A DNA stretch of 64,000 nucleotides from Rhizobium sp. L51/94 (GCF_019355555.1 NZ_CP072143.1:62001-126000), one strand, 5' to 3'; shown: positions 1-9,914, counted from the stretch's first letter. Notes: a model not told the origin generated them from the letters alone. Program-made: numbers and translations.

Positions 1-409
1 GCTTTACGTCGATGTTCAGGCCATAGCTTTTAAGCAACGTCGTGCTGTAGCGGTTCATCTCCGCCGTTAGCTTCAGGCCACGCAATTTGATCTCGCGTCC
101 GAGGAAGAGATTTTCCGCGACCGTCAGATTGGGTATGAGACGGAGTTCCTGGTAGACGCACCCGATACCTTTGCCCAACGCTTCTCTCGGCGAGGATAGG
201 ACGGTGATCTGGCCATCGACCGTCAGTTGGCCGTTGTCCTGCGATTGCGCACCGGCCAGAATTTTCAAGAGCGTGGACTTGCCCGCACCGTTATGGCCGA
301 ACAGGCCGTGGATGGTGCCAGGCCGGACTTCGAAGTCTATCCCGTGCAGGACGCTGACGCCGGAAAAGGCCTTGGTGATACCGGTTGCTCTGTAGCTCGC
401 CGTGGACAT
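1..409 (-). CDS. Sugar ABC transporter ATP-binding protein, partial
   Basis: N-terminal 136 residues of an RbsA/XylG-type ATPase; the rest lies beyond the window edge. The Walker A motif GHNGAGKS is visible near residue 38, followed by a Q-loop (CVYQELRLIPNL). Such proteins normally carry two ATPase halves of about 500 residues and energise uptake of pentoses or polyols at the inner membrane. The ATG at 409 is chosen because a GGGAG lies 9 bases upstream. It is the last gene of the minus-strand operon that begins with the SorC-type regulator and follows the binding-protein gene by 57 bases. Family assignment is firm; the substrate is unknown. Confidence 0.9.
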   Translation of the reverse strand, partial: MSTASYRATGITKAFSGVSVLHGIDFEVRPGTIHGLFGHNGAGKSTLLKILAGAQSQDNGQLTVDGQITVLSSPREALGKGIGCVYQELRLIPNLTVAENLFLGREIKLRGLKLTAEMNRYSTTLLKSYGLNIDVK

Positions 410-433
410 TTGACAATACTCCCATGAGAGAGA

Positions 434-454
434 CGCGCGGCGCAGGGCCGCGCG
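434..454 (-). promoter_or_regulatory. Intercistronic GC hairpin
   Basis: A perfect 8-bp inverted repeat (CGCGCGGC / GCCGCGCG) with a 5-base loop lies between the binding-protein stop and the ATPase start. No T-run follows, so it is unlikely to be a full terminator. In sugar ABC operons such hairpins often protect the upstream binding-protein message and give it a higher level than the downstream gene; that role is inferred here. Confidence 0.5.
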
Positions 455-466
455 CCGATGTCGATA

Positions 467-1423
467 TCAGTATGCCTTGTCGGCCGTATCGCCCGCGTTG
501 GACTTGTTAACAAGCAGCGGGGGGTTGTCGACGACAGGCTCCAGCTTCTCGCCGGCGAAGAACTTTTTGATGTTCTCGACCTGGATCTGTGCGAGCTTGG
601 CGGGTTCCTGGATAGCTCCGGCCTTTAGGATGGAGTTCTCCTGGATATTCTGGACCCCGAGCTTGTCGACGAAGGCATAGAGCTTCACGTCATTACGGCT
701 CAGCTGCTGGATCGCGGCAAGAGCGCCAAGAGCCGACGGTTCCGTGTCCGAGTAGACGATGTTGATGTCGGGATGACCCTGAAGCATTTCGGTCGTCACC
801 TTCAGGGAAGTCGTTTCTTCGACCTTGCCGTTGACTAGCGCGACGAACTTCACGTTCGGATTCGATGCCAGAGCTTCTTTGAAGCCGTCGTCGCGGGCGA
901 TGGCGGCGACCGACGTCGGCTCTCCTACGATGCCGATGACGGCCTTGCCGTCCTTGCCGATATCGTTGAGTAGCTGCTTGCCGATATAAGCTCCGCCGGC
1001 CTTCTGGTCGGTCTGCACCGCCTGTTCGACCTTGAGGCCCTCGGCCTTGAGGCCCTCGGGATCCGGGAGCAGGTTGATCGTGAAGACCGGAATCTTCGCC
1101 TGATTGAGTTCCGACACCGATGCGACGCAAGGGCCCGACGATACGCAGTTCAGCGCGACGGCTGAAACGCCCTGCTGAACAAGCGTTTGTACCTGCGAGA
1201 GCTGCTTGGCGTCGTCGTTGTCGGCGATCAGAACGCGCACTTCGAAGCCCTGAGCCGCGCCATTCTGCTCGAAGCTTTTCTTCATGGCGACGTAGTAGGG
1301 ATTGGTCAGGTTCGGCAGCGCCACACCAAGGACTTTCTTGTCCTGTGCGTGTGCCAGCGAAGCGCACACGGTAAGGCTAAGCCCCAACACGGCGCATGCG
1401 GAATTCCTCCAGAGTTTTTTCAT
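467..1423 (-). CDS. Sugar ABC transporter substrate-binding protein
   Basis: 318 residues, a typical length for RbsB-like periplasmic binding proteins (Peripla_BP_4 fold). The N-terminus is a clear signal peptide: basic MKK, a hydrophobic core, and a cleavage site near AHAQD at residue 27. The mature part opens with LGVALPNLTNPYYVAMKKS, the usual first strand and helix of this family. It would capture a sugar or polyol in the periplasm and deliver it to the permease encoded upstream. It sits between the permease and ATPase genes of the same operon. The ligand cannot be read from the sequence. Confidence 0.92.
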   Translation of the reverse strand: MKKLWRNSACAVLGLSLTVCASLAHAQDKKVLGVALPNLTNPYYVAMKKSFEQNGAAQGFEVRVLIADNDDAKQLSQVQTLVQQGVSAVALNCVSSGPCVASVSELNQAKIPVFTINLLPDPEGLKAEGLKVEQAVQTDQKAGGAYIGKQLLNDIGKDGKAVIGIVGEPTSVAAIARDDGFKEALASNPNVKFVALVNGKVEETTSLKVTTEMLQGHPDINIVYSDTEPSALGALAAIQQLSRNDVKLYAFVDKLGVQNIQENSILKAGAIQEPAKLAQIQVENIKKFFAGEKLEPVVDNPPLLVNKSNAGDTADKAY

Positions 1424-1489
1424 CGTAGTCTCCTCCTATTTTGATGAAATCGAACGGTATTCGTCGCCCGCGATCTCGCGGGTTAGACC

Positions 1490-2512
1490 TCAGGCGCTGC
1501 CGGAAAGCTTCTTCTTCAGAATCTTCGCCCATGGCAGGGAAAGACGGCTGGATGCCCGCATGGTGTCAAAGGTGACGCCGACCAGAATGATCACGCCGAT
1601 GACGAGCGGCTGCCAATATGCGCTGACGTTAAGCACGTTCATGAGATTGGAAATGGTGGCGATCAACGTCGCACCGATCATGGCTCCGTAGACCGATCCG
1701 ATGCCGCCAAAAAGGCTGACGCCGCCAACCACGGCTCCGGCGATCGAGAAGAAGAGCTCGTCGCCGCGTCCTGCCGTCGGATATCCGGTCATCAGGCGGG
1801 AGCCATAGATCAGGCCGCCGCATGCACCGCAAAAACCAGAGATCGCATATACGAGGACCGTGATCCGCGAGGTGTTGACCCCTGCCAGGCGGGCCGCTTC
1901 GGCGTTGCCGCCGACCGCGAAGATATGGGTTCCGGTCACGGTCCGCTTGATGAAGATGGCGGCGGCGGCGATTGCGATCGCAAGGGCAATGACCGGGAAG
2001 GGAATGCCGAAGATACGAGCCTGACCGATGAAGCGGTATCCGAACTGCATGACGCGGATGGATTCGGCTCCCGTGACGATCTGCGGGATCGAAGCGGCGA
2101 CGCCCATCATCGCGAAGGTCACGATGAACGGCGGCACGCCCGTCTTATCGATGATCAGGCCGTTGACTGCGCCGACGAGCGCGCCGACTGCCAGCACCGC
2201 TACGGCCGCCACAGGCCAGGGAAGACCGAGGCTGTCCATGAAGACGGCTGCAAGCACGCATGTCATCGCGACGATCGAACCGCACGAGAGGTCGATACCG
2301 CCCGTAAACAGCACGAATGACTGGCCGAGGCACAGAAATCCGATAACCGCTCCGTTGAGCAGCAGGACAATGATGTTGGAAAGCGTCAGGAAGTTGGGTG
2401 ACGCCAAGGCTCCGCCTATCATGACGACGAGGAGGACGAAGGCGATCCCGGCTTCGGCGGGTATCTTGATGCCGCGTGCCTCACGTGGTTGAAGCTGTGT
2501 CATATCAGTCAT
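1490..2512 (-). CDS. Sugar ABC transporter permease, RbsC-type
   Basis: 340 residues with about eight to ten hydrophobic segments, of the BPD_transp_2 (RbsC/XylH) family. The conserved cytoplasmic loop GGNAEAARLAGV that contacts the ATPase is present around residue 210. A longer reading frame exists, but the ATG at 2512 is preferred: it has AGAGGA just upstream and gives an 8-base overlap with the kinase stop, which fits translational coupling. It forms the inner-membrane channel together with the adjacent binding protein and ATPase. Confidence 0.92.
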   Translation of the reverse strand: MTDMTQLQPREARGIKIPAEAGIAFVLLVVMIGGALASPNFLTLSNIIVLLLNGAVIGFLCLGQSFVLFTGGIDLSCGSIVAMTCVLAAVFMDSLGLPWPVAAVAVLAVGALVGAVNGLIIDKTGVPPFIVTFAMMGVAASIPQIVTGAESIRVMQFGYRFIGQARIFGIPFPVIALAIAIAAAAIFIKRTVTGTHIFAVGGNAEAARLAGVNTSRITVLVYAISGFCGACGGLIYGSRLMTGYPTAGRGDELFFSIAGAVVGGVSLFGGIGSVYGAMIGATLIATISNLMNVLNVSAYWQPLVIGVIILVGVTFDTMRASSRLSLPWAKILKKKLSGSA

Positions 2513-3970
2513 TGTCCTCTCTCCCCGTTGCGAGGCGTTGGGCCTTTCTGTAGGCCTCGCGTACCTCCTCAGCCCGGTCGAATGCGTGCGCGTTCGGCTC
2601 GGCGACGATCTGATAGTTGGGCTGCCATTCTTCGGCGACCGCCGACGTGTGTCGTCCACTCAATGCTGCTGCTGCCTGGACCGCGGCACCTGCGGCGGCG
2701 GCCTCGGCGACATCACATGTCCAGACGGGCTTTCCGGTCAGGTCGGCCAATATCTGGCGATAGGCTCTCGACTTGGACGCGCCTCCGGTGACTATCAATC
2801 GACCGTCCGTCTCAAGTCCGAGGGATGCCAGCAAGTCGCCGCCTTCGAGTAGGCCGCAGATCACTCCTTCAATGGAAGCTCTTGCGATCTGGCTAGGCTC
2901 GACATCGCTTCGCAGGCCCATGAGATGCCCGGTCGCATCCGGGAAATTGGGCGACCGCTCGCCGTCCAGGTAAGGAACGAGTACAAGGCCACGAGCACCG
3001 GGCGTCGTGTCCAGGGCCAGCGTATCGAACTCTTCCGTTGATGCCCGAAGGATGCGACGGAAAGCATCGGTGACCTTCGCGGCGTTCAGGGTCGTGATCA
3101 TGGGAAGGAAGCCGTCGGCGGCATCGGCATAGCCGTTGATCGCACCGGTCTCGTCCTTTATCCCTACCGAGGTGCGCCCGTAGAACGTGCCGCTGGTGCC
3201 GAGGGAGATCACGGTGTCGCCCTTGCGGATACCCATTCCGAGAGCGGCCGTCATGTTGTCGCCCGAGCCGGCCCCAACCACAGCGCCTTGCAACGCTTCC
3301 AGACCATCGATGCGCTGGACCGGTCCGGAGACTGCGCTGGAGTCTATAATGTCGGGAAGAACGCTTGCCCAATCGATGCCGGGAACCGCCGTGGCGGCCA
3401 AGTCGAAATCCCACTGGTTCTTGAACGGATCGAAATAGCCCGTCCCGGAAGAAATTCCGCGCTCGGAGGCTGACCGACCCGACAGACGGTAGAGAAGATA
3501 GTCCGACGGGAGCATGATGCGCTTCGCTTTCGCCACCAGACCCGGGAACACCCGTTCTGTCCATGCGAGCTTGCTGATCGTCAGGGCCGGGGCGGGATCG
3601 ATCCCGTCTTGGCTGCCCATTCGGCGGGCGAGACCTTCTCGCGCAGCCGAATGGCATCTGGCGCTGATTCCGTGTCGTTCCACAATTTCGCATCGCGAAG
3701 CGGACGGCCCTCTGCGTCGAGCATCACAAGCCCGTGGCCCTGGCTACCGACGGAAATGGCGGCAATCCGTGGAAGGTAATCGGCGAGCTCTTCGAAGGCC
3801 AGGCACAGGGCATCCCACCATGCATTTGGTGATTGCTCGCTATGAGGTGGCGTGGTTTTGGGATGCGGCTTGCGTGCTTCGGCGACCACCTTGCCATCTT
3901 CAATGCGCCGCAGCACGACCGTGCATGACTGCGTCGACGAATCGATCCCGGCGACGATATCCCGAGCCAT
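2505..3970 (-). pseudogene. FGGY-family sugar kinase (xylulokinase-like), one-base frameshift
   Basis: If repaired, this is a roughly 488-residue carbohydrate kinase, the normal length for xylulokinase-type FGGY enzymes, which phosphorylate a ketopentose or polyol with ATP. The first 120 residues open with DIVAGIDSSTQS (the phosphate-1 motif) and run in one frame from 3970. From about 3602 the protein continues in the next frame (DPAPALTISKLAWTER...) to the stop at 2505, including GAGSGDNMTAALG and the C-terminal ATP-site segment VTGGASKSRAYRQILAD. Adding one G to a GGG run near 3604 would join the halves. It follows the SIS gene by 2 bases and overlaps the permease. The single lesion could be real or a sequencing error. 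Confidence 0.85.
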
Positions 3971-3972
3971 GA

Positions 3973-4602
3973 TCAGCCCTCCGCCTTCTGCAGACGCTCC
4001 AGGCTTTTTTCGGCGTCGCGGCCAACCGCGCCGGAGGGGTGCGTAAATAAGACTTGGTCCCAGCTATAGCCGCGAGCCACGCGGCACACTTCAACAAGCG
4101 CGTCAGTGATCGCGGCGGTCGCGAGCGAGCTGCCCGTGGCGACAACAGCACCTAGATCACTTTCCGGGGGAAGCGCCAGATGAACGACATGATCCGACAT
4201 CAACGCCAATGCCGAGTTGGGGTCGGCGGTAATGGAGATCAGGCCTGCGCAAAGCGTCTTTGCCCGCTTGCAGAAATCGTTCAGTTCGTCGGAGCTTCCG
4301 CCCTTGGACAAAGCCAGCACCAGATCGTCCGCCTGGAGAACGCCGAGACCGCCATGGAGCCCGTCAGCGGGCGGAAGGTAGAAGGCCGGAGTGCCGCCAA
4401 CGGACAGCAGATGCGCGGCCCTGCTGGCGATCGCGCCGGAGGTTCCGCTGCCGGTGACGAGTATCTTCCCGTTGCACTGGCTGAACTTCTTCGCAATTTC
4501 AAGGAACGTGGCATCTACGCCGTCGAGCGTTCCGAGAACGGCGGCCGCGTCCGCGCGGATAACCTGTCTGGCGCGGGCAAGCCAATCGTTTTCTTGTTGC
4601 AT
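3973..4602 (-). CDS. SIS-domain sugar isomerase
   Basis: 209 residues forming a single SIS (sugar isomerase) domain. Visible landmarks are GSGTSGAIASRAA near residue 50, LSKGGSSDELNDF near 100 and the late TGSSLATAAITDAL. It resembles the isomerase half of KpsF/GutQ (arabinose-5-phosphate isomerase) but lacks the CBS domains. The ATG at 4602 has AGGGAGGA 5 bases upstream; the longer frame lacks such a site. It lies directly upstream of the FGGY kinase, so it probably isomerises the phosphorylated product of that kinase. The exact sugar phosphate is unknown. Confidence 0.85.
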   Translation of the reverse strand: MQQENDWLARARQVIRADAAAVLGTLDGVDATFLEIAKKFSQCNGKILVTGSGTSGAIASRAAHLLSVGGTPAFYLPPADGLHGGLGVLQADDLVLALSKGGSSDELNDFCKRAKTLCAGLISITADPNSALALMSDHVVHLALPPESDLGAVVATGSSLATAAITDALVEVCRVARGYSWDQVLFTHPSGAVGRDAEKSLERLQKAEG

Positions 4603-4682
4603 GAAGTCCTCCCTTACTGCGGAGAGGAAATATATCAACTTCGCAAATACGTCAAGTGAGTGCCTGCGTGCTCATTTGAGCG

Positions 4683-5624
4683 CTACGAACATTCGGTCAG
4701 TTTTCGAGCGACGCCTGCGTCGGTGATCAGGGTCGTGATCCAGTTGCCTTTGAGAACAGCCCGGATCGCATCCGCCTTTTCAAGTCCGCCTCCGATCCCG
4801 ATGCGTTCGGGAATTTTGCGAAGCTGCTCGGTGCTGAGGCAAAGTCCGCTCTTGTCCAGTGGGCTGGGGATTGCTGATCCGTCTTCGGATATGAGAGTCG
4901 CGCACACGTCAGCAAATACATTGCTTTTCAGAGCATCTCGACGCCAGTCGTCCGGAAATCCAAAACTGAGGCAGGACTCCTGAGGACGCCAAGATCCTAT
5001 CCCTACGGCAAGAACATCGATCTTGTCATAGCGAGACATGGCGTTTGCAATCGACGTCTCGTTGCGAAGCTTTGCGATCAGGCCCGGATCGTCGACCCAC
5101 ATGGGGCCGAACAAAGGATAGGCTGTCCCGCCGCTGGCACTGGCGAACCTGCGAACCAGCTCCGTGGGATTTTGGGATAGGTCCAGGCCTGCGGGACTTC
5201 CTCCTGCCTGAACGACATCGACTTTGGGAATTCTGGTCAGTGCCTTTGCTGTAGCGGACAAGGTACGACCCCATGAAATCCCAAGCAGTTGTCCGTCTAA
5301 AAGGGACTCCTCGAGAAATTCGGCGGCTAGAAGCCCTAAGGGTTCAAAAAGGTTTTTCGCCGCCACATCTGGTCCATCGAGGACAAGTGCTGCCTTAAGA
5401 TGGTATTTCCGCCTGAGGTTTTCCGCGAGTTCGGTGTTGAGATCGCCCTGGTCGTTAATCTCAATCTTTACAATGCCGTCGGCGAGGGCGGTATCCAGTA
5501 GCCGTGCTACTTTGAACCGTGAAATGCCGAGTTCGTCGGCGATCTGGGATTTCGTGTGTTGCTCGATATAATATCGACGTGCAACGAGCGAAGCCTGGAG
5601 CTTCTGGAGTGGACGTCTTGGCAT
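4683..5624 (-). CDS. SorC/DeoR-type sugar-responsive transcriptional regulator
   Basis: 313 residues. An N-terminal helix-turn-helix (KSQIADELGISRFKVARLL, about residues 26-44) is followed by a SorC-type sugar-phosphate-binding domain with LLGISWGRTL and a glycine-rich RIGIGGGLEKADAI near the end. The family binds operator DNA and is released or activated by a sugar phosphate. The ATG at 5624 is preferred because GGGGAG lies 9 bases upstream. It is the first gene of the transport/kinase/isomerase operon, so it most likely controls that operon and itself; no clear operator was identified in the roughly 200 bases upstream. Confidence 0.9.
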   Translation of the reverse strand: MPRRPLQKLQASLVARRYYIEQHTKSQIADELGISRFKVARLLDTALADGIVKIEINDQGDLNTELAENLRRKYHLKAALVLDGPDVAAKNLFEPLGLLAAEFLEESLLDGQLLGISWGRTLSATAKALTRIPKVDVVQAGGSPAGLDLSQNPTELVRRFASASGGTAYPLFGPMWVDDPGLIAKLRNETSIANAMSRYDKIDVLAVGIGSWRPQESCLSFGFPDDWRRDALKSNVFADVCATLISEDGSAIPSPLDKSGLCLSTEQLRKIPERIGIGGGLEKADAIRAVLKGNWITTLITDAGVARKLTECS

Positions 5625-5859
5625 TTGAGAAGCTCCCCGCTCATTTGATGCGATGCGCTCTCTTTTGGCAGAAAGGAGGTGTGAGGGCAACTGAGGCTAA
5701 GATCAGGAACTACAGAACTCACACTTTCACGCCGCCGCTCATCACCCATTGGTGCGGTAGACAATATGACCCGAGCATTCCGACCGAAGAGATTTCGGTT
5801 CGGCCCCTACAAATGCACAATAGTTACTTTCACCTCATTCCCTCCTAGATTTTCGACGG

Positions 5860-6703
5860 CTAGGTTTGTCTTTCAGGCGAATAGCGATTTCGCGAGATAA
5901 TCCACCGGAGTCCATCTGCGAGCCCGCCATTTTCACACGTCCCGCCAATAAAATCCGCTACATGCTTGACCGGCTCGATAGCATTCGCAACAGTCAACTT
6001 CAGACCCGCAAAATTTAGCATGGATAGGTCGTTTTCACCGTCGCCCGCAGCGATGCATTGCGCTGGAGAAATTCCGAACATTTGATGATGCAGCGCCTTT
6101 CGAGGTAGTATCGGCGATAATTTCTAAATTTCTTTCGCTGGACTGAACAAAAGTAACACCTCGAGCTCGATTTCGGTTGAAATCAACTACTCTTGCTCGT
6201 TTCTCCTCGTCAGCACCAATGCTCATTATCTTATACGGGTTTCCCGGCAGCTCAGCATTTCGAGAAACGAGATTTAGGACTTCGCCGGTGAGATCGATTT
6301 CTCGCCGAATGTTAGGGGTCTCCCGCAAGGCGAACGCGCCTTCATTGGTGTACCAAAGCGCGTCCATTTCGAGCTCCTCTATACAATCCATAACCGCCAA
6401 GGCAGCTTTACGAGGGACGGGGTCCTCAGAAATCGCTAGCATTGAGTCAAGGCTGCCAATCCATGCACCATTAAAGCATATGCAGAGATCGGTGCATTGA
6501 AGAAGCGTGGCATACGGCCTAAGTGCAAGTGGAGATCGGGCGGTTGCAAGAACGAATTTCAAGCCCCTGCGCCTGATATCTGCGACTGCCTCCAGCACTT
6601 GCCGTGGAATTCTATATTCCTCCGTCAACAATGTCCTATCAACATCACTTAGCAAAAGCCGATAGTGATTGATATAATTTTCAATATCTGTTGCCTTGAG
6701 CAT
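5860..6703 (-). pseudogene. HAD-superfamily (Cof-type) phosphatase, one-base frameshift
   Basis: Repaired, this is a Cof-like HAD hydrolase of about 280 residues that would dephosphorylate a small metabolite such as a sugar phosphate. The first part reads LLLSDVDRTLL (nucleophile Asp in the DxD motif), then VLATARSPLALRPY and the conserved Lys in TTSKGA. Near 6096 the frame breaks, and the remaining motif, AAGDGENDLSML with the metal-binding acidic residues, continues in the next frame to 5860. One G missing from AAAGGGCGC explains the break. It is the last gene of the GMC dehydrogenase locus. The start at 6703 is tentative because the ribosome site is weak. Real mutation or sequencing error cannot be told apart. 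Confidence 0.8.
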
Positions 6704-6848
6704 TCCATTATTTCTCGTGTATTCTGGTGTCCAACGCTGACAGAATGCCTTGCGCTGGGTAGATACTGACAAGGCTCTCTACTCAGAGTGTTTACTTGAG
6801 TAGTGCTGCTCTCGCTCGATCCCGTAGCAATCATTGTCTATTAGTTAG

Positions 6849-8477
6849 TCAAACCGCTTCAAAAGAGCGAGTTGTCTTTGAGAGAACTCGAAAATTGTCG
6901 CGGATATATTCTGCTGCTCGCAATGCTAGTGCTGAGATTGTGGGCGTCGGATTTACGACGCCCCCTGTCGTCAGAACACTGCCATCTACAAGGAAAAGAT
7001 TTGGGACATCCCATGACTGGTTCCACTTGTTGACGACAGAGTTTTCCCGGTCTGCGCCCATCCGACAGGTTCCCAGCATATGCCAGGCGGGCGTTCGGTA
7101 GATCCCCTGCTCATCGCGGAAATCCTGCAGGCTATACTCGAAAGCCCCGGCGGCATTGGCGATATCTTTGATCCTGTCGAGCATGTAGTTCATCATCCGC
7201 TTGTCGTTTTCGCCCGGCTGATAATGTGTGGCTGCGGCCGGAACGCCGTCAGAATCGGTGAGATGAGGGTCAAGCGTCACGCGGTTGTTGGGATTTGGCA
7301 GGTCATCGCCAATTGCGAATATCCCCATGCCGTGGCCGAAATGACGCTGGAACCACTTGTGATGATCACGACCCCAAGGCGCCTTTGTCGGCGAAAACCA
7401 TCCAGCTGCCGTTTCTCCAGCAGAAGGCGAGCTGGTAAGACAATTGAAGTTGAAACCATTCACGAACCCGCGCGAAACGTCCGTTTCTGCAAACTCTCGT
7501 GAGATGAGCGAAGCAACGTAGCCGGTATGCCCGTCAACGGGCTCATCCACCCAAATCTCGCCGGCAACGAGTGTGTGATGGAGAAGATTGCGGCCCACTT
7601 GATCGGACTGGTTGGCCATGTTCCCCGAGGCAAGCAGCAACCGTGGGGTGCCGACACCATTTGCCGCCACGATGACAACGCGCGCTTTTTGGAAATATGT
7701 CACACCTGTTTCGCGGTCGATGTAGTGAGCGCCCGTCGCACGACCGTCAATACCTTTTTCAATTCTCAGAACACGAGAATTGATGCGAAGTTCGGTACCT
7801 GCAGCAAGCGCCTTTGGCCAGATCGACCGGGCATAGTTGCTCATCGAGCCACGCGGGCAACCATTGCAGGTGCCGCACCCATTGCATGCCGGGCGACCGT
7901 CATAGTCTTGCGACACGACACCCGCTTCGGCCGGCCACCAGTGCCAATCCAGTTTGTCGAAAGCTGATGCCAGCCGTCTCGCGACCTTCGAATGTGGTAG
8001 TGGGCCGGTAGGACATTGGTCGCGGGCTGGCATTGCAGGATCGCCCGTTAGCCCAGACACCCCAACGAGACGGTCGGCCCACTCGTAGTAGGGTGCAACA
8101 TCCTCATAACTGATCGGCCAGTCCGGCTGCAACCCATGTTCGGTGCCCTTTCGGAAGTCAGATGGCCGATAACGCGGCCAGATCGCCCCATAAACATTGG
8201 TCGAACCGCCAACCCCATTCCACATCAGAATCTGCGAGGAATCCGACTTGACCGGATAATCTTCTCTCCGATCCCGTCTGTTCACGTCCGGGTTCCACTG
8301 CGTTTTCCGCTGCCAGGTCCAATCGGAATGTAAATGTGGCAGATCTTGCGCCGATACCCATGAGCCCTGTTCGAGACAGACCACATCGAGGCCGGCCTCA
8401 GAAAGCACAAGCGCTGCAAGCGAACCCGTAGCGCCTGCGCCGACGATCAATACATCGCATGTTCTCGACTCGTTCAT
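6849..8477 (-). CDS. GMC-family FAD-dependent sugar dehydrogenase, large subunit
   Basis: 542 residues of a glucose-methanol-choline oxidoreductase. The N-terminal FAD-binding fold has GAGATGSLAAL near residue 15, and the C-terminal substrate domain contains WHMLGTCRMG and the family's final FAD-contact segment NPTPTISALALRAAEYI. A cysteine cluster (ACNGCGTCNGCPRG, about residues 200-213) is unusual for simple GMC enzymes and recalls the iron-sulfur ligands of bacterial FAD-glucose dehydrogenase large subunits. The ATG at 8477 has GGAG 7 bases upstream and shares ATGA with the stop of the small-subunit gene, so the two are coupled. The likely role is oxidation of a sugar or glycoside imported by the nearby ABC system. 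Confidence 0.9.
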   Translation of the reverse strand: MNESRTCDVLIVGAGATGSLAALVLSEAGLDVVCLEQGSWVSAQDLPHLHSDWTWQRKTQWNPDVNRRDRREDYPVKSDSSQILMWNGVGGSTNVYGAIWPRYRPSDFRKGTEHGLQPDWPISYEDVAPYYEWADRLVGVSGLTGDPAMPARDQCPTGPLPHSKVARRLASAFDKLDWHWWPAEAGVVSQDYDGRPACNGCGTCNGCPRGSMSNYARSIWPKALAAGTELRINSRVLRIEKGIDGRATGAHYIDRETGVTYFQKARVVIVAANGVGTPRLLLASGNMANQSDQVGRNLLHHTLVAGEIWVDEPVDGHTGYVASLISREFAETDVSRGFVNGFNFNCLTSSPSAGETAAGWFSPTKAPWGRDHHKWFQRHFGHGMGIFAIGDDLPNPNNRVTLDPHLTDSDGVPAAATHYQPGENDKRMMNYMLDRIKDIANAAGAFEYSLQDFRDEQGIYRTPAWHMLGTCRMGADRENSVVNKWNQSWDVPNLFLVDGSVLTTGGVVNPTPTISALALRAAEYIRDNFRVLSKTTRSFEAV

Positions 8478-9031
8478 CGCAATACTCCCCATTGTCTGGT
8501 TTTATTTTCCTCCAGGCGCAGCTGCGATATGTCGAGGGGCCGGACTGATTCCGTCGTCAAGAAAAACCCACGGCCATGCTCCGGCCGGTCGCTGCTCATG
8601 TCAAATGGTGCCAAGGGGTAGCCTGTGACATGTGGGCGAATGGAATACGGCCGGCCTGTCGCCTGAATCGCGGCCACGACAGTCGGCTGCTCGTAGTAGG
8701 CAAGCACACTTGCCGTGTAGATCCAGTCAAACAAGCGCGGCTGCTGCCTGAAGAATGTCTCAACGATGGCGATGCGTGCTTGGTGGCGATGTCCTGCTAG
8801 CGGGCCGCCAGCGGCGGCTATCGCTGCTGTGAGTTCGTGAAGACCATCTCGAAAGAGGTTTTCGGAAATGCGCATGGCCAGCACGCCATGCACACCGAGC
8901 GACGACGCGGATGGCCATACTTCGTCGCCTGGAAGAAGCACATCGACGAGATCAGCCAAGAGCTGGGACGCGTCAGGTGAACTGAGATGATGTTCCACAG
9001 CAGGTAGATCTGAGGATATGTTGTCACGCAT
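8474..9031 (-). CDS. Gluconate 2-dehydrogenase subunit 3-like protein
   Basis: 185 residues resembling the small subunit of membrane-associated FAD sugar dehydrogenases (gluconate 2-dehydrogenase subunit 3 family). The late PHVTGYPLAPFDM segment is the kind of conserved aromatic/proline stretch found in this family. No Tat signal is visible, whereas many members carry one, so export would depend on a partner or the protein stays cytoplasmic. The ATG at 9031 overlaps the epimerase stop by 8 bases, and its own stop overlaps the GMC start. Partnership with the GMC subunit is inferred from this coupling. Confidence 0.75.
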   Translation of the reverse strand: MRDNISSDLPAVEHHLSSPDASQLLADLVDVLLPGDEVWPSASSLGVHGVLAMRISENLFRDGLHELTAAIAAAGGPLAGHRHQARIAIVETFFRQQPRLFDWIYTASVLAYYEQPTVVAAIQATGRPYSIRPHVTGYPLAPFDMSSDRPEHGRGFFLTTESVRPLDISQLRLEENKTRQWGVLR

Positions 9032-9914
9032 GTGGCACCATAACCGTGAAGGACGCGAAACGGTCCAATGACTGGCCGGGTTCAAGCATCACCAGTCCGT
9101 CTAGTTCGCCGGCTTGGCCGGGCGAGGGTTTATGCGACGTGGGCTCGAAACAGAAGAATGTCGCCTTTGCTGGGGCATAGATAATGTAGTCACTGCAATC
9201 GGAAGAGAAAGCTAGGCTCCAGGCGCCGTCTGCGGCCTCCCAGCTGTAGTGCGCCTCGCCAGTCCATCCCCCAAAACCATGATCGATGTCGCTGTCTGGC
9301 AGTGGTCGTGCCTGACTGAATTGCCATTCCGGTTTGGGTTTTTCAGCGTATGTTGGGATCTTGTCGGCCCCCGATATCCAAACAAGTTCAGCCGGTGCGT
9401 AGAGGGTTCCGCTTGCCCTTCGTGGCAGCCAGGGATGAAAGCCGAGACCGAGACCGACTGGCCGGTCCAACTTGTTTGTTACCCCAAGCGAGATGGTGAG
9501 GTTGTTTTCTGACAGTCGGTAATCCATCTGTGCTGAGAAGGGCGGTGGCCCCTCGTGCTCGAGGCCGAGGCTCAGGAAGTCGGTGGATTGCGAAAGAACA
9601 GTCCATTCTGTGTAAGCGCCCCAGCCATGGATCGGGAACTCTTCATTCGGCCGATTGGCGGGAATATGGAGAGATCCGTCAGAGGTCGGCAGAACGGCGG
9701 GTGACAACCTGCTCACCCAAGGTACGAGCGGGTAACATGACGATGAGTTGGGATCGAACGGTACCGTATTCAAGTCGGACTCCGCGCTTGGCCTAAAGAT
9801 TGGCTCAGGCGAACCTATAATGCGCTTTGCCTCGAAGCAAACCGCCGCCCCGCCGAGTGCGGGTGCGACCGATAAACGAAGGAGACTATTTTCAAGACTG
9901 ACGATATCTGCCAT
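9024..9914 (-). CDS. Aldose 1-epimerase family protein
   Basis: 296 residues with the galactose-mutarotase beta-sandwich signature. FPIHGWG near residue 93 carries the first catalytic-type His, LGLGFHPWLPRR near 156 the second, and the acidic residue lies in the late DCSDYIIYAPAKATFFCFEP stretch. The family interconverts alpha and beta anomers of aldoses. It sits between the ABC ATPase and the dehydrogenase genes, so it would supply the anomer used by the dehydrogenase. The start at 9914 lies 77 bases downstream of the ATPase stop. Confidence 0.88.
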   Translation of the reverse strand: MADIVSLENSLLRLSVAPALGGAAVCFEAKRIIGSPEPIFRPSAESDLNTVPFDPNSSSCYPLVPWVSRLSPAVLPTSDGSLHIPANRPNEEFPIHGWGAYTEWTVLSQSTDFLSLGLEHEGPPPFSAQMDYRLSENNLTISLGVTNKLDRPVGLGLGFHPWLPRRASGTLYAPAELVWISGADKIPTYAEKPKPEWQFSQARPLPDSDIDHGFGGWTGEAHYSWEAADGAWSLAFSSDCSDYIIYAPAKATFFCFEPTSHKPSPGQAGELDGLVMLEPGQSLDRFASFTVMVPHA

